From Pseudoalteromonas sp. Scap06 (GTDB lineage: Bacteria; Pseudomonadota; Gammaproteobacteria; Enterobacterales; Alteromonadaceae): DNA of 64,000 nt. Numbering within the stretch: the stretch's first letter is position 1; every line of letters starts with the position of its first letter. The stretch lies in the NCBI RefSeq assembly GCF_013394165.1, contig NZ_CP041331.1, positions 1-64,000 of the forward strand. Reading direction: 5' to 3'. A program made the translations under genes and the position numbers. Below the pieces are notes generated by a model that worked only from the letters and a program-made list of their open reading frames with translations, was not told where the DNA came from and did not search any database. Of the stretch, positions 1 through 7,953 are shown piece after piece.

Positions 1-39
1 ATCTAGGCATTTTAGCCTCCTCAAAGTAATGAGGAGGTG

Positions 40-94
40 TCCACTAAAACGGGTGAGGAGCATTTTCCGTTTAAGCAACTTGTTATGTTGATTG
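40..94 (-). other. Possible partial integron attC site
   Basis: On the minus strand, just after the stop of the HTH gene, the sequence runs ACATAACAAGTTGCTTAAAC, which resembles the start (R'' side) of Vibrio/Pseudoalteromonas attC sites. The partner arm is not evident: further left there is a perfect 8-bp hairpin (CCTCCTCA / TGAGGAGG, about 17-38) and a TGTCCACTAAAACGGG motif that could be the end of another element interrupting the site. It occupies the same place relative to the HTH gene as the clearer attC at 729-797 does to its own genes. Identification rests on a half-site only. Confidence 0.35.
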
Positions 95-601
95 TTAAAT
101 AACTGATTTGATATCTGATTTTTGTAACTCTTTAAATTCTGGATTTAAAGCAAATAAAAACACTGGTATAGGTGTCACAGTACCGTCCAGATTATAAATT
201 GGACCATTTAATATTGAGTTAAACGTAAATTGATGTTGGGCAGCCTTAAACCCTGGACTAGAGTAGTATTCTTGAGCTTCGGTTAACAGCATATCTTCAT
301 TGAATTCAAGGAGCTTTGAAATAACAGCCCAACCATTTTGACTTAACAAAGTAGCATACCTTTCCATTGTTGACAGAATTGCAGAGGGTGATACTTGCAA
401 CCCATTGCAAACTCTAAAAAACATCTCCATAGAAAGAGGACTACGACCAGTCTCTATCTTTGTCCATGCACTAGGTGTTTTATCACACATATCTGCAATT
501 TGAGCTTGATGTATATTACGTTCTAGGCGTAACTCTTTAAGTATTAACAGCGTAATACTTGAAAACGTTGTTACATTATTTTCATTTGTCTTGCCAATCA
601 T
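95..601 (-). CDS. XRE-family helix-turn-helix protein
   Basis: Probable DNA-binding regulator of about 168 residues. An HTH_3/XRE domain lies near the N-terminus: the stretch ITLLILKELRLERNIHQAQI followed by ADMCDKTPSAWTKIETGRS is typical, with the recognition helix around TPSAWTKIE. The remaining 100 residues match no family I recognise. The start at 601 is chosen because GGATG lies about 8 bases upstream; an in-frame ATG at 610 is possible, and an open frame continues to 688 through sequence that does not look coding. It lies between two attC-like hairpins in the same orientation, so it may be a mobile cassette gene. Its target is unknown; autoregulation is common in the family but no operator is visible. 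Confidence 0.7.
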   Translation of the reverse strand: MIGKTNENNVTTFSSITLLILKELRLERNIHQAQIADMCDKTPSAWTKIETGRSPLSMEMFFRVCNGLQVSPSAILSTMERYATLLSQNGWAVISKLLEFNEDMLLTEAQEYYSSPGFKAAQHQFTFNSILNGPIYNLDGTVTPIPVFLFALNPEFKELQKSDIKSVI

Positions 602-728
602 ATCAATCATCCAGTTGTTGAAACAAGATCGTAGAATGCCACACGAAACACCAAAATTCAACCGCAACTTCCCAGCAGGAATATACAAATTCCTAGCTGC
701 TCATCAAGTGGAGTGTAATAAAGTCAAC

Positions 729-797
729 ATAACGCCCCACTCACCGGAATTTTGGGAGCGAAGCGAGTAAAATTTCCGAGTGCAGTGGCTTGTTATA
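729..797 (-). repeat. Integron attC-like recombination site
   Basis: About 70 bp of imperfect inverted repeat. Read on the minus strand it opens with ATAACAAGCC and closes with GGGGCGTTATG, the R''/R' pattern of Vibrio-type attC sites. The arms pair through CCACT, CACCGG/CACTCGG and AATTTT, with a terminal loop around GGGAGCGAAGCG. It begins directly after the stop of the small gene ending at 799 and precedes the HTH gene, the expected cassette layout in minus orientation. No integron integrase is in the window, so activity cannot be judged. Confidence 0.6.
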
Positions 798-798
798 T

Positions 799-1098
799 TT
801 ATTTCATTAACTTATTTTTCAGTATCTTAGCGAGAGTAGATTTGGCACGCTCAACGAACTCATCTTCGCTTTCATTTTTTTTTGGATCACCAATTGATTC
901 GCTTAACTCAGCTAGAACTTCATCACTATTCGCGACTTGTACAACTTCAGATGAGAATTTTTCTCTATCATTACTAGATATACTTAAACCTGTAGTGGCT
1001 ATAGTTCCGCTTATTTGAGTAGCCAAGCCTTGAGCTGAAGAAGAGCTAATCATTTTTTGTCCAACCCTAGATTTCACAAAATCTTTAAAATTGCTCAT
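799..1098 (-). CDS. Hypothetical small protein, second gene of a cassette pair
   Basis: A 99-residue protein starting MSNFKDFVKSRVGQK. I do not recognise the family. It has no signal peptide or obvious membrane segment; a Ser/Ala/Gly-rich middle (SSSSAQGLATQISG, TIATTGLS) precedes an acidic stretch (DPKKNESEDEFVERA) and a lysine-rich end. The start at 1098 is supported by AGGAAG a few bases upstream and by overlap with the end of the preceding gene, so translation is probably coupled. The open frame extends further upstream but without a ribosome binding site. It is directly followed by an attC-like site, so this and its partner look like one two-gene integron cassette. Confidence 0.6.
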   Translation of the reverse strand: MSNFKDFVKSRVGQKMISSSSAQGLATQISGTIATTGLSISSNDREKFSSEVVQVANSDEVLAELSESIGDPKKNESEDEFVERAKSTLAKILKNKLMK

Positions 1099-1258
1099 TT
1101 TTTGCTTCCTGCTCTTTTTTCTTTGAACGGAAAAACTCTCTAAACATCGCTTCAAAGGTTTCGACGATCATATTAATAATTTTTTCTTTAACTGGATCGG
1201 GGACTTTTCCCCATAACTCCGTTAGCCAGCTGAATATGCTGAACAACCAACCGAACAT
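1085..1258 (-). CDS. Hypothetical 57-residue protein, first gene of a cassette pair
   Basis: Short protein beginning MFGWLFSIFSWLTELWGK, an aromatic, hydrophobic and probably amphipathic N-terminus, followed by a charged C-terminus (FRSKKKEQEAKNEQF). The start at 1258 is chosen over an upstream in-frame ATG at 1309 because a strong ribosome binding site (TAGGAGG) lies at the right distance. It overlaps the next gene by 14 bases. A small hydrophobic peptide coupled to a soluble partner could be a toxin-antitoxin or holin-like arrangement, but nothing in the sequence proves it. Family not recognised. Confidence 0.5.
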   Translation of the reverse strand: MFGWLFSIFSWLTELWGKVPDPVKEKIINMIVETFEAMFREFFRSKKKEQEAKNEQF

Positions 1259-1302
1259 ACTTATGCCTCCTAAAAAATATAACAATTTAATAGTGCGCTC
1301 AT

Positions 1303-1429
1303 CGCGCATATTTCTGCCGACTTAACGCTCATTTACCTACTTTATATAGTTTTAGCAAATAACCTAAGACATTACTATCACTACGTTTTCTAAAATTTTT
1401 AGGTAGAGTTAAATGAACCAATATGCGCG
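1303..1429. repeat. Nested inverted repeat, possible long-armed attC site
   Basis: A perfect 10-bp inverted repeat (CGCGCATATT at 1303-1312, AATATGCGCG at 1420-1429) encloses a second pairing: ACTTAAC at 1320-1326 with GTTAAAT at 1408-1414. On the minus strand these read ATTTAAC and GTTAAGT, which fit the RYYYAAC and GTTRRRY consensus of attC ends. Further copies of ATATGCGC occur just to the right (to about 1455). It lies between the GNAT gene and the small-gene pair, where a cassette boundary would be expected. The outer arms are unusual for attC, so another kind of structured element is possible. Confidence 0.35.
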
Positions 1430-1564
1430 CAGCGCTCATTTTCATGAATATATGCGCAAAAAGCAGTTTAACTAATCAATTAACGACGATATTTAGCCAA
1501 TCTCAATGGCTGGTTTTCGCTCTTTACCAAATTTTACTTAAGCGCAGAAGACGTTGTAATCTTG

Positions 1565-2059
1565 CTAGTTATTTGTGATAACAAACTCGTGGTAGCCTTC
1601 TGTTTCAGGAGGATCAACTTTATCAACACGCATAACATTTAATTTAGCAAACAAACTATTCCAAAATTTTAACGCTAAACTATCGTTTAAATGAACTGCT
1701 ACATGCCACTGATTTGTTTCAACAGACATCAAATTTTGAATAACGAATTTAGCAATGCCTTGTTTTCGATATTTGGGTAGAATAAAAATATCAGCCAACT
1801 CAGGTATTTCTTTGCCAACGATCTCAGTTGGTTCTACGGTAGCAAAACCAGCAATTTGGTTAGAAACGAGTACAAGATAAATAATGCAGTCTTCCTCACC
1901 ACGAACTACACATTCTAAATATTCTTCATCAATATCATAGCAACCATCTAAACCAACATCTTCTAAGTCAAATATACTCTGATGATATTGGTAAAACTGC
2001 CACAGCATTTTTATTGCAGCGATATCGGTTGATTCAGCTTTTCGTATTGTAGTGTCCAT
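1565..2059 (-). CDS. GNAT-family N-acetyltransferase
   Basis: A 164-residue single-domain acetyltransferase that would transfer an acetyl group from acetyl-CoA to an unknown amine. The family motif A is visible as ADIFILPKYRKQGIAKFVIQNL (given here in part: LPKYRKQGIAKFV), with the R/Q-x-x-G-x-A coenzyme A loop. The N-terminus (IRKAESTDIAAIKMLWQFY) is the usual first strand and helix. The length is normal for the family. The start is supported by a purine-rich GGAAAT upstream. GNAT genes are frequent integron cassette cargo, and this one lies immediately upstream (minus sense) of the attC-like repeat at 1303-1429. The substrate cannot be predicted. Confidence 0.8.
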   Translation of the reverse strand: MDTTIRKAESTDIAAIKMLWQFYQYHQSIFDLEDVGLDGCYDIDEEYLECVVRGEEDCIIYLVLVSNQIAGFATVEPTEIVGKEIPELADIFILPKYRKQGIAKFVIQNLMSVETNQWHVAVHLNDSLALKFWNSLFAKLNVMRVDKVDPPETEGYHEFVITNN

Positions 2060-2574
2060 TTTATACCTATTTCCTTATGTGTGGTCCGACATTAGCTTTC
2101 ACTAAAGAGGTGAAGATTCGCTAATAGTTATCTTTAAAAAACATCATGTTATTAAACGATAACTACTCAAAAATAACAACAAAAAAACTTTTAAGAATAG
2201 ATTGAAAAAACCGCCAACAAGCTGATAATCAAGTGAGTAAAACTTCACGTCACACAGAAAAACTCTGACTAACAGCTTCTCGCTCTTTGTCTAACTTCGC
2301 AAAAGTGTCAACTTTAGTTATTCAGGACTCTCTCGTTTATGCTTAAAAAGTTGTCGAAAATACGACAAGGTGGGCTTTGTACGATATCACAATAACCTGG
2401 TCAAAAAGATTGGCAGGTAAACACAAGGGAATGGGCGAAGTGCATATTTTTTTCAGGCGCTTAAATGTAGAAATACCATTGTTAATTTAATAAGATAGGC
2501 CACAAATTTAGAACCTTAGTTTCTGTTAGCTTAAATTATTGAGTCGACCGTAACTCTTACCTCTGCGATCGAAG
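2060..2574. other. Intergenic region without a recognised gene
   Basis: About 515 bases between the GNAT gene and a plus-strand membrane protein. I see an imperfect inverted repeat near 2090-2125 (ATTAGC...TTTCAC with GTGAA...GCTAAT) and a 6-bp stem TTGTCG/CGACAA near 2352-2369. No open frame with a convincing start, and no clear attC or attI consensus, is visible. It probably holds the promoters of the two diverging neighbours. Confidence 0.5.
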
Positions 2575-3009
2575 ATGATATTTAAATTTACCAAAAACTG
2601 GCTCTCTCCAAATTTTGTTATGGTTGTTTTGTTCTCAATAATATCCATGATCTCTACCTATTACTTACATGACTCTGAGTCTGTAAAGATAAAGGCTGCT
2701 TTGTTTGTTTCTCCTTTTTTCTATTTAACAGGGCTCTATTACTTTTTGCATTTATTAACAACTCCCAATGAAATTACTTTAGGCAACAACAGTATCGAAA
2801 TTGATGGGAAAGTTTATTCGTTAGGCTTAAATACTAAGTGTCGTGTTTTATTTAATAAAGCATCACAGGCTGAATTCGAAATAACTATAAATAATAAAAA
2901 GACCGTCACAACGTCTTTTTTTTATACATGTGATTTTAATGAGGAAGAATTTATCAGCTATTACACTGATAATGAAAATGTGTTTGCAGACTCAATGGCA
3001 TTTAATTAA
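2575..3009 (+). CDS. Hypothetical membrane protein
   Basis: A 144-residue protein with two predicted membrane segments near the N-terminus (about residues 14-31, VMVVLFSIISMISTYY, and 40-61, AALFVSPFFYLTGLYYFL), followed by a soluble beta-rich tail of about 80 residues containing NEITLGNNSIEIDGKVY. This arrangement resembles small bacterial proteins whose tail is a PH-like fold, but I do not recognise a named family. The ribosome binding site is weak (GAAG). It stands alone between the cassette-like region and the RIO kinase gene. Function unknown. Confidence 0.55.
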   Translation: MIFKFTKNWLSPNFVMVVLFSIISMISTYYLHDSESVKIKAALFVSPFFYLTGLYYFLHLLTTPNEITLGNNSIEIDGKVYSLGLNTKCRVLFNKASQAEFEITINNKKTVTTSFFYTCDFNEEEFISYYTDNENVFADSMAFN

Positions 3010-3189
3010 TGGATAGTATCAAGCTGCTTTTAGTTAAATGCACACCTGTCGGTTCCCGTTGATAGTAATGACAGAACTAACTTAGATTTTGCAGTGACGA
3101 GCTAAACTCATCCCTTATGGCTCATACCTACATGCTAAGTTTTGATCTAATAGTTAAAACTATATAAAACTCAGCACGTAAATTAAAGA

Positions 3190-4044
3190 TTATTGCTCAT
3201 CGGCGTCGCGAATTCGTTCTTTACGTTCTTGCTCTTCATCAAAGGCGGCTTGAATTTCGTCAAGTACTGAATCTACATCTGCAGCTTCGCTGTCGTCTTC
3301 AAATTCGCCACTGAGTTTTGAGTGCGGGGTTAAGTTAGCATCTGCAAACAGTGCCCACATTTCTTTGGCATATTGCGTGTGTAATAACGCAGGTGCAAAT
3401 TGGCCATAATAGCGGCGCATGTTATTTACATCGCGGGCAAACATCGCCTCGGCGCTATTATTAGCAGAGGCATTAACCGCTTGGGGTAAATCAATAATTA
3501 CTGGGCCGTTGCTATCTACAAGTACGTTAAACTCCGATAAGTCACCGTGAATAATCCCAGCGCATAGCATTAGTTTGATGTAATGCATCATTAATGTATG
3601 TTGTTCAATGGCTTGTTGCTCAGTTAAATCAACCGCGCCAAGTTGTGGTGCAACATCGCCTTCATCATCGCTTACAAGTTCCATTAGCAATACACCGTCA
3701 ATGCAGCCGTAAGTTTGCGGTACCCGAACACCCGCTGAAGATAAACGCGACAGCGCGTCAACCTCGGCATTTTGCCAAATTTCTTCTTCTAATTGACGGC
3801 CGTAACTTGAACGTTTACCCATAGCACGGGCTTGGCGCCCGCCTCGCACTTTTCGCCCTTCTTGGTACTGTGCAGCTTTTTTAAAACTGCGCTTACTGGC
3901 ATCTTTGTATACTTTAGCGCAGCGAATGTCATCGCCACAGACGACGACAAATACATCGGCCTCTTTACCACTCATTAAACGGCTGATCACTTCATCAATA
4001 AAACCATCATCAACTAATGGCTGTAGGCGTTTAGGTATTTTCAA
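3190..4044 (-). CDS. RIO1-family serine protein kinase
   Basis: A 284-residue cytoplasmic protein kinase of the bacterial RIO family. The catalytic loop HGDLSEFNVLV is clear (catalytic Asp168), followed by the metal-binding IIDLPQAV. N-terminal lysines in the CAKVYKDASKRSFKKAAQY region match the ATP-anchoring segment. The C-terminus is acidic and charged (DEEQERKERIRDADEQ), common in this family. Members are known in Pseudomonas, Vibrio and Pseudoalteromonas; their physiological substrates are poorly known. The gene is monocistronic on the minus strand. No terminator is obvious in the 180 bases beyond its stop. Confidence 0.9.
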   Translation of the reverse strand: MKIPKRLQPLVDDGFIDEVISRLMSGKEADVFVVVCGDDIRCAKVYKDASKRSFKKAAQYQEGRKVRGGRQARAMGKRSSYGRQLEEEIWQNAEVDALSRLSSAGVRVPQTYGCIDGVLLMELVSDDEGDVAPQLGAVDLTEQQAIEQHTLMMHYIKLMLCAGIIHGDLSEFNVLVDSNGPVIIDLPQAVNASANNSAEAMFARDVNNMRRYYGQFAPALLHTQYAKEMWALFADANLTPHSKLSGEFEDDSEAADVDSVLDEIQAAFDEEQERKERIRDADEQ

Positions 4045-4320
4045 ACGACACCTTCTAAAAATACAGAGTTGGCTTTTTGTTTTGCTATGTGGTTCAAACG
4101 AGGCATACCTTTGGGGATTGAAGAAAATTATAAATTATTAGTAAACTTTAAAGTTACATTTAATGACTAAATTACGCAGCTAGAATAAGCGACTACACAG
4201 AAAAAGCCAACCGCCTTTTTTGCTTTTTAAGTATTATTGAGCCCATATTTAATTAAAACAGCATAAAAATGCTAACAAATAAAAAAAACAATAAATACAT
4301 AACTAAAATGTTAACTTATT
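4045..4320. other. Intergenic region upstream of uvrA2
   Basis: Together with the LysE remnant that follows, this fills the nearly 500 bases between the diverging RIO kinase and uvrA2 genes. It is very AT-rich and probably carries the promoter of the kinase. A poorly paired stretch AAAAAGCCAACCGCCTTTTTT at about 4200-4220 resembles the remains of a terminator. No gene is visible. Confidence 0.4.
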
Positions 4321-4432
4321 CCAACCTAACCAAACTTCTACCTACATCATTTAACTCCCCGCAATACGCTTCAGTCAATTAACATTATTGTCTTTGGTTA
4401 AAGTTTATACTAGCAGTTTTTCTGTTATGTAA
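4321..4432 (-). pseudogene. Decayed 3' end of a LysE/RhtB-type exporter gene
   Basis: About 110 bases that clearly match the 3' end of the intact exporter gene at 7176-7793, in the same orientation. Shared strings include TTAACTCCCCGCAATACG (4351-4368; TTAAACTCCCCGCAATACG in the intact gene) and CTTTGGTTAAA. Read on the minus strand it gives L-T-K-D-N-N-V-N-stop-L-K-R-I-A-G-S-stop, against LTKGNNIKWMNRIAGS in the intact protein, so it is untranslatable. The copies flank the uvrA2 gene, suggesting an old duplication or an insertion event. Confidence 0.75.
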
Positions 4433-4540
4433 ACGCAAAACTAGCATATAGCTAAGCGTTCATTCAGTAAGACTGCATTATTATTAATACTTTATAGAAC
4501 ATTAATAAACACAGGATTATTACACAGGAGTATATATTAC

Positions 4541-7102
4541 ATGGCAACCACACCTAAAAAGTCACATGAGGTTAATAATGTACAATCGGCCTTATTAAAC
4601 CCAGAACACAGCATTCAAGTAAGAGGCGCACGTGTTCATAACTTAAAAGATGTGGATGTAAACCTGCCTCGTAATTCACTTGTGGTGTTTACCGGTATAT
4701 CGGGCTCGGGTAAATCATCGCTCGCCTTTGGGACATTATTTGCCGAATCGCAACATCGTTATCTTGACTCAGTTTCGCCTTATGCACGCAGGTTAATCGA
4801 TCAGGTAGACGAGCCTGATGTAGATTCGATTGAAGGGCTGCCACCAGCGGTAGCATTACAACAACAGCGTGGTGCACCCTCGGTACGTTCATCGGTGGGT
4901 AGTGTAACCACTATATCTAACGCGCTGCGAATGCTCTACTCACGCGCAGGCGAATACCCCAAAGGGCAAGGCATACTTTACGCCGATGCGTTTTCGCCCA
5001 ATACGCCACAAGGCGCCTGCCCAGAGTGCCATGGTATTGGCCGCGTTTTTAACGTCACCGAAGAGCTACTAGTGCCCGATCCCACTATATCAATTAAAGA
5101 GCGAGCCATTGCAGCATGGCCGCCGGCTTGGCAAGGTAAAAACCTAAGCCGTATTCTTACTTCTTTAGGCTACGATATTAATAAACCGTGGAATACCCTG
5201 CCTAAAAAAGCCCGTGATTGGATTTTATTTACCGACGAAACACCTACAGTGCCCGTGTTTCCTGAGTACACACTTGAGCAAACACAAGCGGCAATTAAAA
5301 ATGAAGAAAGCCCTAGCTACATGGGTACATTTACAAGTGCTAAACGTTTTGTTTTACAGTCGTTTGCGAGCACTCAAAGCCCACGTACTAAAAAGCGTGT
5401 ATCGCAGTATATGCAAATATCACAGTGCCCGCAGTGCGAAGGAAAAAAACTCAAAAAAGAGTCGTTATCGGTTAAAGTAGCTGGTCTTGATATAGGCGAA
5501 ATTTCGCAGCTAACACTCAATGAGCTGGCAGATAAGCTAAGGTTTGCTGCTAGTAACCCCGCTAAAAGTAATGCTGCAAATCCCGAAAAAGCCATAGTTG
5601 CAAAGCGTATAGCAGGCGACATTCTTAAACGCGTTGAAGCACTCACCAAACTTGGTTTAGGGTATTTATCGCTTGAACGCACCACCCCATCGTTATCGCC
5701 TGGTGAATTACAGCGCTTGCGGCTTGCAACGCAAATTCGATCAAAATTATTTGGTGTAGTGTATGTGTTAGATGAACCCTCAGCAGGTTTACACCCTGCC
5801 GATACACAAGCCTTATTAGCCGCACTAGATGAGCTAATTGCCGCTGGTAACTCAGTGTTTGTGGTTGAGCACGACGTAAGTGTTATTCGCCATGCCGATT
5901 GGGTGGTTGATGTAGGACCAAATGCGGGCTCCCGTGGCGGTAATATTGTTTATAGCGGCCCTGTTGCAGGCTTAAAGCAAATTAGTAACTCACACACGAG
6001 CCAGTATTTATTTAAAAATGACGAATCTCAGCAAGCTCAAATACAAAGTAAACAACGCCCAGCAAAAGCATGGCTAACGCTTAAAAATGTTGAGCGTAAT
6101 AACTTACAAAAACTTAATGTAGAATTTCCGCTTGGGGTTATTACAAGTGTTACAGGGGTATCAGGCTCAGGTAAATCAAGCTTAGTAAGCCAAGCGCTTG
6201 TTGAATTGGTTTATGATGCACTAGGGCAAAAATCGCAGCCACAAATACCTACAGATGAAGCCGAGCTACTCGAGCAAGAGCTCGATATAACAACTGGCGG
6301 GCAAATAACTCACGGCATTGAACACATAAAGCGCCTGGTAACGGTTGATCAAAAAGCCATTGGCCGCACACCTCGTTCAAACCTTGCAACTTACACGGGC
6401 TTATTCGATCACGTACGTAAACTGTTTGCCAATACCAAAGAGGCAAAAGCGCGTAAGTACGATGCCGGTCGCTTTTCGTTTAACGTTAAAAAGGGTCGCT
6501 GCGAAAATTGCGAAGGCGTAGGCTTTGTAAGCGTGGAGCTGTTATTTTTGCCTAGCGTGTATTCGCCCTGCCCTGTGTGTAACGCCAAGCGCTACAACCA
6601 AAAAACACTCGACATTACCTATAAAGATAAAACTATTGCCGATGTGCTTAATTTAACCGTTGAATCAGCGCATACATTTTTTGCCGATGAACCCGCTATT
6701 TTACGTGCGCTAAATGCGCTGATACAAGTAGGTCTTGGCTATTTACGTCTAGGCCAACCTGCTACCGAGCTTTCGGGTGGCGAAGCCCAACGTATTAAAC
6801 TTGCCACTGAACTACAGCGTACTCAGCGCGGCGACACACTTTATATTTTAGATGAACCAACCACAGGCCTACACCCTAAAGATGTAGATATGCTAATGGC
6901 GCAGTTAAATGGCTTAGTTGATGCTGGGAACACCGTCATTATGGTTGAGCACGATATGCAAGTTGCCAGTAACAGTGATTGGGTTATTGATATTGGCCCA
7001 GGAGCCGGCGACGAAGGCGGGATAATAGTTGCACAAGGTAAACCAAACGAGGTTGCGCAATCTACAAAAAGCCGTACTGCGCCGTTTTTAAAAGCGCAGT
7101 AA
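4541..7102 (+). CDS. uvrA2: UvrA-like ABC ATPase, class II (UvrA2)
   Basis: An 853-residue relative of the nucleotide-excision-repair damage sensor UvrA. Two ABC modules are present: Walker A motifs GISGSGKSS (about residue 53) and GVSGSGKSS (about 545), and ABC signatures LSPGELQRLRLATQ and LSGGEAQRIKLATE. Zinc-finger cysteines are visible (CPECHGIG, CPQCEGKK, CENCEGVG...CPVC). It is roughly 90 residues shorter than classical UvrA (about 940), consistent with class II UvrA proteins lacking the UvrB-binding insert; such paralogues are linked to DNA-damage tolerance or resistance to DNA-binding drugs. The ribosome binding site AGGAG is rather distant. A decayed LysE fragment and an intact LysE gene flank it, hinting at acquisition. 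The precise role is uncertain. Confidence 0.88.
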   Translation: MATTPKKSHEVNNVQSALLNPEHSIQVRGARVHNLKDVDVNLPRNSLVVFTGISGSGKSSLAFGTLFAESQHRYLDSVSPYARRLIDQVDEPDVDSIEGLPPAVALQQQRGAPSVRSSVGSVTTISNALRMLYSRAGEYPKGQGILYADAFSPNTPQGACPECHGIGRVFNVTEELLVPDPTISIKERAIAAWPPAWQGKNLSRILTSLGYDINKPWNTLPKKARDWILFTDETPTVPVFPEYTLEQTQAAIKNEESPSYMGTFTSAKRFVLQSFASTQSPRTKKRVSQYMQISQCPQCEGKKLKKESLSVKVAGLDIGEISQLTLNELADKLRFAASNPAKSNAANPEKAIVAKRIAGDILKRVEALTKLGLGYLSLERTTPSLSPGELQRLRLATQIRSKLFGVVYVLDEPSAGLHPADTQALLAALDELIAAGNSVFVVEHDVSVIRHADWVVDVGPNAGSRGGNIVYSGPVAGLKQISNSHTSQYLFKNDESQQAQIQSKQRPAKAWLTLKNVERNNLQKLNVEFPLGVITSVTGVSGSGKSSLVSQALVELVYDALGQKSQPQIPTDEAELLEQELDITTGGQITHGIEHIKRLVTVDQKAIGRTPRSNLATYTGLFDHVRKLFANTKEAKARKYDAGRFSFNVKKGRCENCEGVGFVSVELLFLPSVYSPCPVCNAKRYNQKTLDITYKDKTIADVLNLTVESAHTFFADEPAILRALNALIQVGLGYLRLGQPATELSGGEAQRIKLATELQRTQRGDTLYILDEPTTGLHPKDVDMLMAQLNGLVDAGNTVIMVEHDMQVASNSDWVIDIGPGAGDEGGIIVAQGKPNEVAQSTKSRTAPFLKAQ

Positions 7103-7152
7103 AGTCAAGCATACTCAGATTAAAAGGTTAGCAGTTTTGTATGCGCCAAATA

Positions 7153-7177
7153 AAAAAAGAGCCTCGGGCTCTTTTTT
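7153..7177. terminator. Bidirectional intrinsic terminator
   Basis: Perfect 11-bp stem AAAAAAGAGCC / GGCTCTTTTTT with a TCG loop, with an A-run before and a T-run after. It sits between the converging uvrA2 and exporter genes and just overlaps the exporter stop codon, so it can serve both. Confidence 0.9.
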
Positions 7178-7793
7178 AACCCAAAGCTAACCAAACTCCC
7201 ACTAGCACCATTAAACTCCCCGCAATACGATTCATCCACTTAATATTATTGCCTTTGGTTAAAAATAGCCGCAGGCTTTTGCCACCTGTTGCGTAAATCA
7301 TCATACAGATAAGCTCTGAGAGCAAAATAATGGCCACCAGCACCGCTAACTGTGGCGCAACATTGTATTGTACGTTAATAAAAGGAGGTAATAAGGAAAT
7401 CATAAACGCCCATCCCTTAGGGTTGGCAATGGCGGTTACAAACCCCTGTGAAAATAATGAATATCGGCTCACGGCTGTTGTGTTATGCGTATCAACCGAC
7501 ATCTTTCCTTTCGCACGCCACATATTAATGCCAATGTAGATTAAATAAGCGCCACCTAGCCATTTTAAAATATCAAATGCACTGGGGTAATTAAGCATAA
7601 CGCTGGCTACACCAAGCACCGCGGCTACCGCAACGCTAGCGACACCTAATAGCTCGCCAATCATCATCCATAAAGTTCGGCGCACGCCTATACTCATGCC
7701 TAAAGTCATGGCCAGTGTCATGCACATACCAGGAGTAATAGACACAAAAAAGAACGTAGGAACAAATACCGCAAGTGCAGCTACATCAATCAT
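7176..7793 (-). CDS. LysE/RhtB-family amino acid exporter
   Basis: A 205-residue inner-membrane protein with about six hydrophobic segments, beginning MIDVAALAVFVPTFFFVSITPGMCM. The family signature is visible in SITPGMCMTLAMTLGMSIG (residues about 18-36) and the conserved IANPKGWAFM. Members export lysine, homoserine, threonine or similar amino acids using the proton gradient; the substrate cannot be read from the sequence. It is monocistronic and convergent with uvrA2. A decayed copy of its 3' end lies on the far side of uvrA2, at 4321-4432. Confidence 0.88.
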   Translation of the reverse strand: MIDVAALAVFVPTFFFVSITPGMCMTLAMTLGMSIGVRRTLWMMIGELLGVASVAVAAVLGVASVMLNYPSAFDILKWLGGAYLIYIGINMWRAKGKMSVDTHNTTAVSRYSLFSQGFVTAIANPKGWAFMISLLPPFINVQYNVAPQLAVLVAIILLSELICMMIYATGGKSLRLFLTKGNNIKWMNRIAGSLMVLVGVWLALG

Positions 7794-7890
7794 TTAAAGC
7801 TCGCAATAGGTTAAAAAAGTAGTGTTAATTTTGAATGAAAGGGTAAAGGAAAAATAGCTATCGGTAAATTAGAAATAACAGCATCGAGAG

Positions 7891-7919
7891 TCGGGCTAAG
7901 AGCACCGAGCTTAGCCCGA
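7891..7919. repeat. GC-rich REP-like hairpin
   Basis: Perfect 10-bp inverted repeat TCGGGCTAAG / CTTAGCCCGA with a 9-base loop, followed by GGCCCGAG and CGTAGCTCGA. It is strikingly GC-rich for this AT-rich genome and lies between the exporter gene and the S9 fragment. It lacks a T-run, so an interspersed REP-type element is more likely than a simple terminator. Confidence 0.5.
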
Positions 7920-7953
7920 GGCCCGAGACACGTAGCTCGAAACTCTTAGCAAA

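Noticed and set aside
752..1018. Plus-strand open frame of 88 codons
   Set aside because: It lies opposite the small minus-strand cassette genes, which have good ribosome binding sites; it also starts inside the attC-like repeat.
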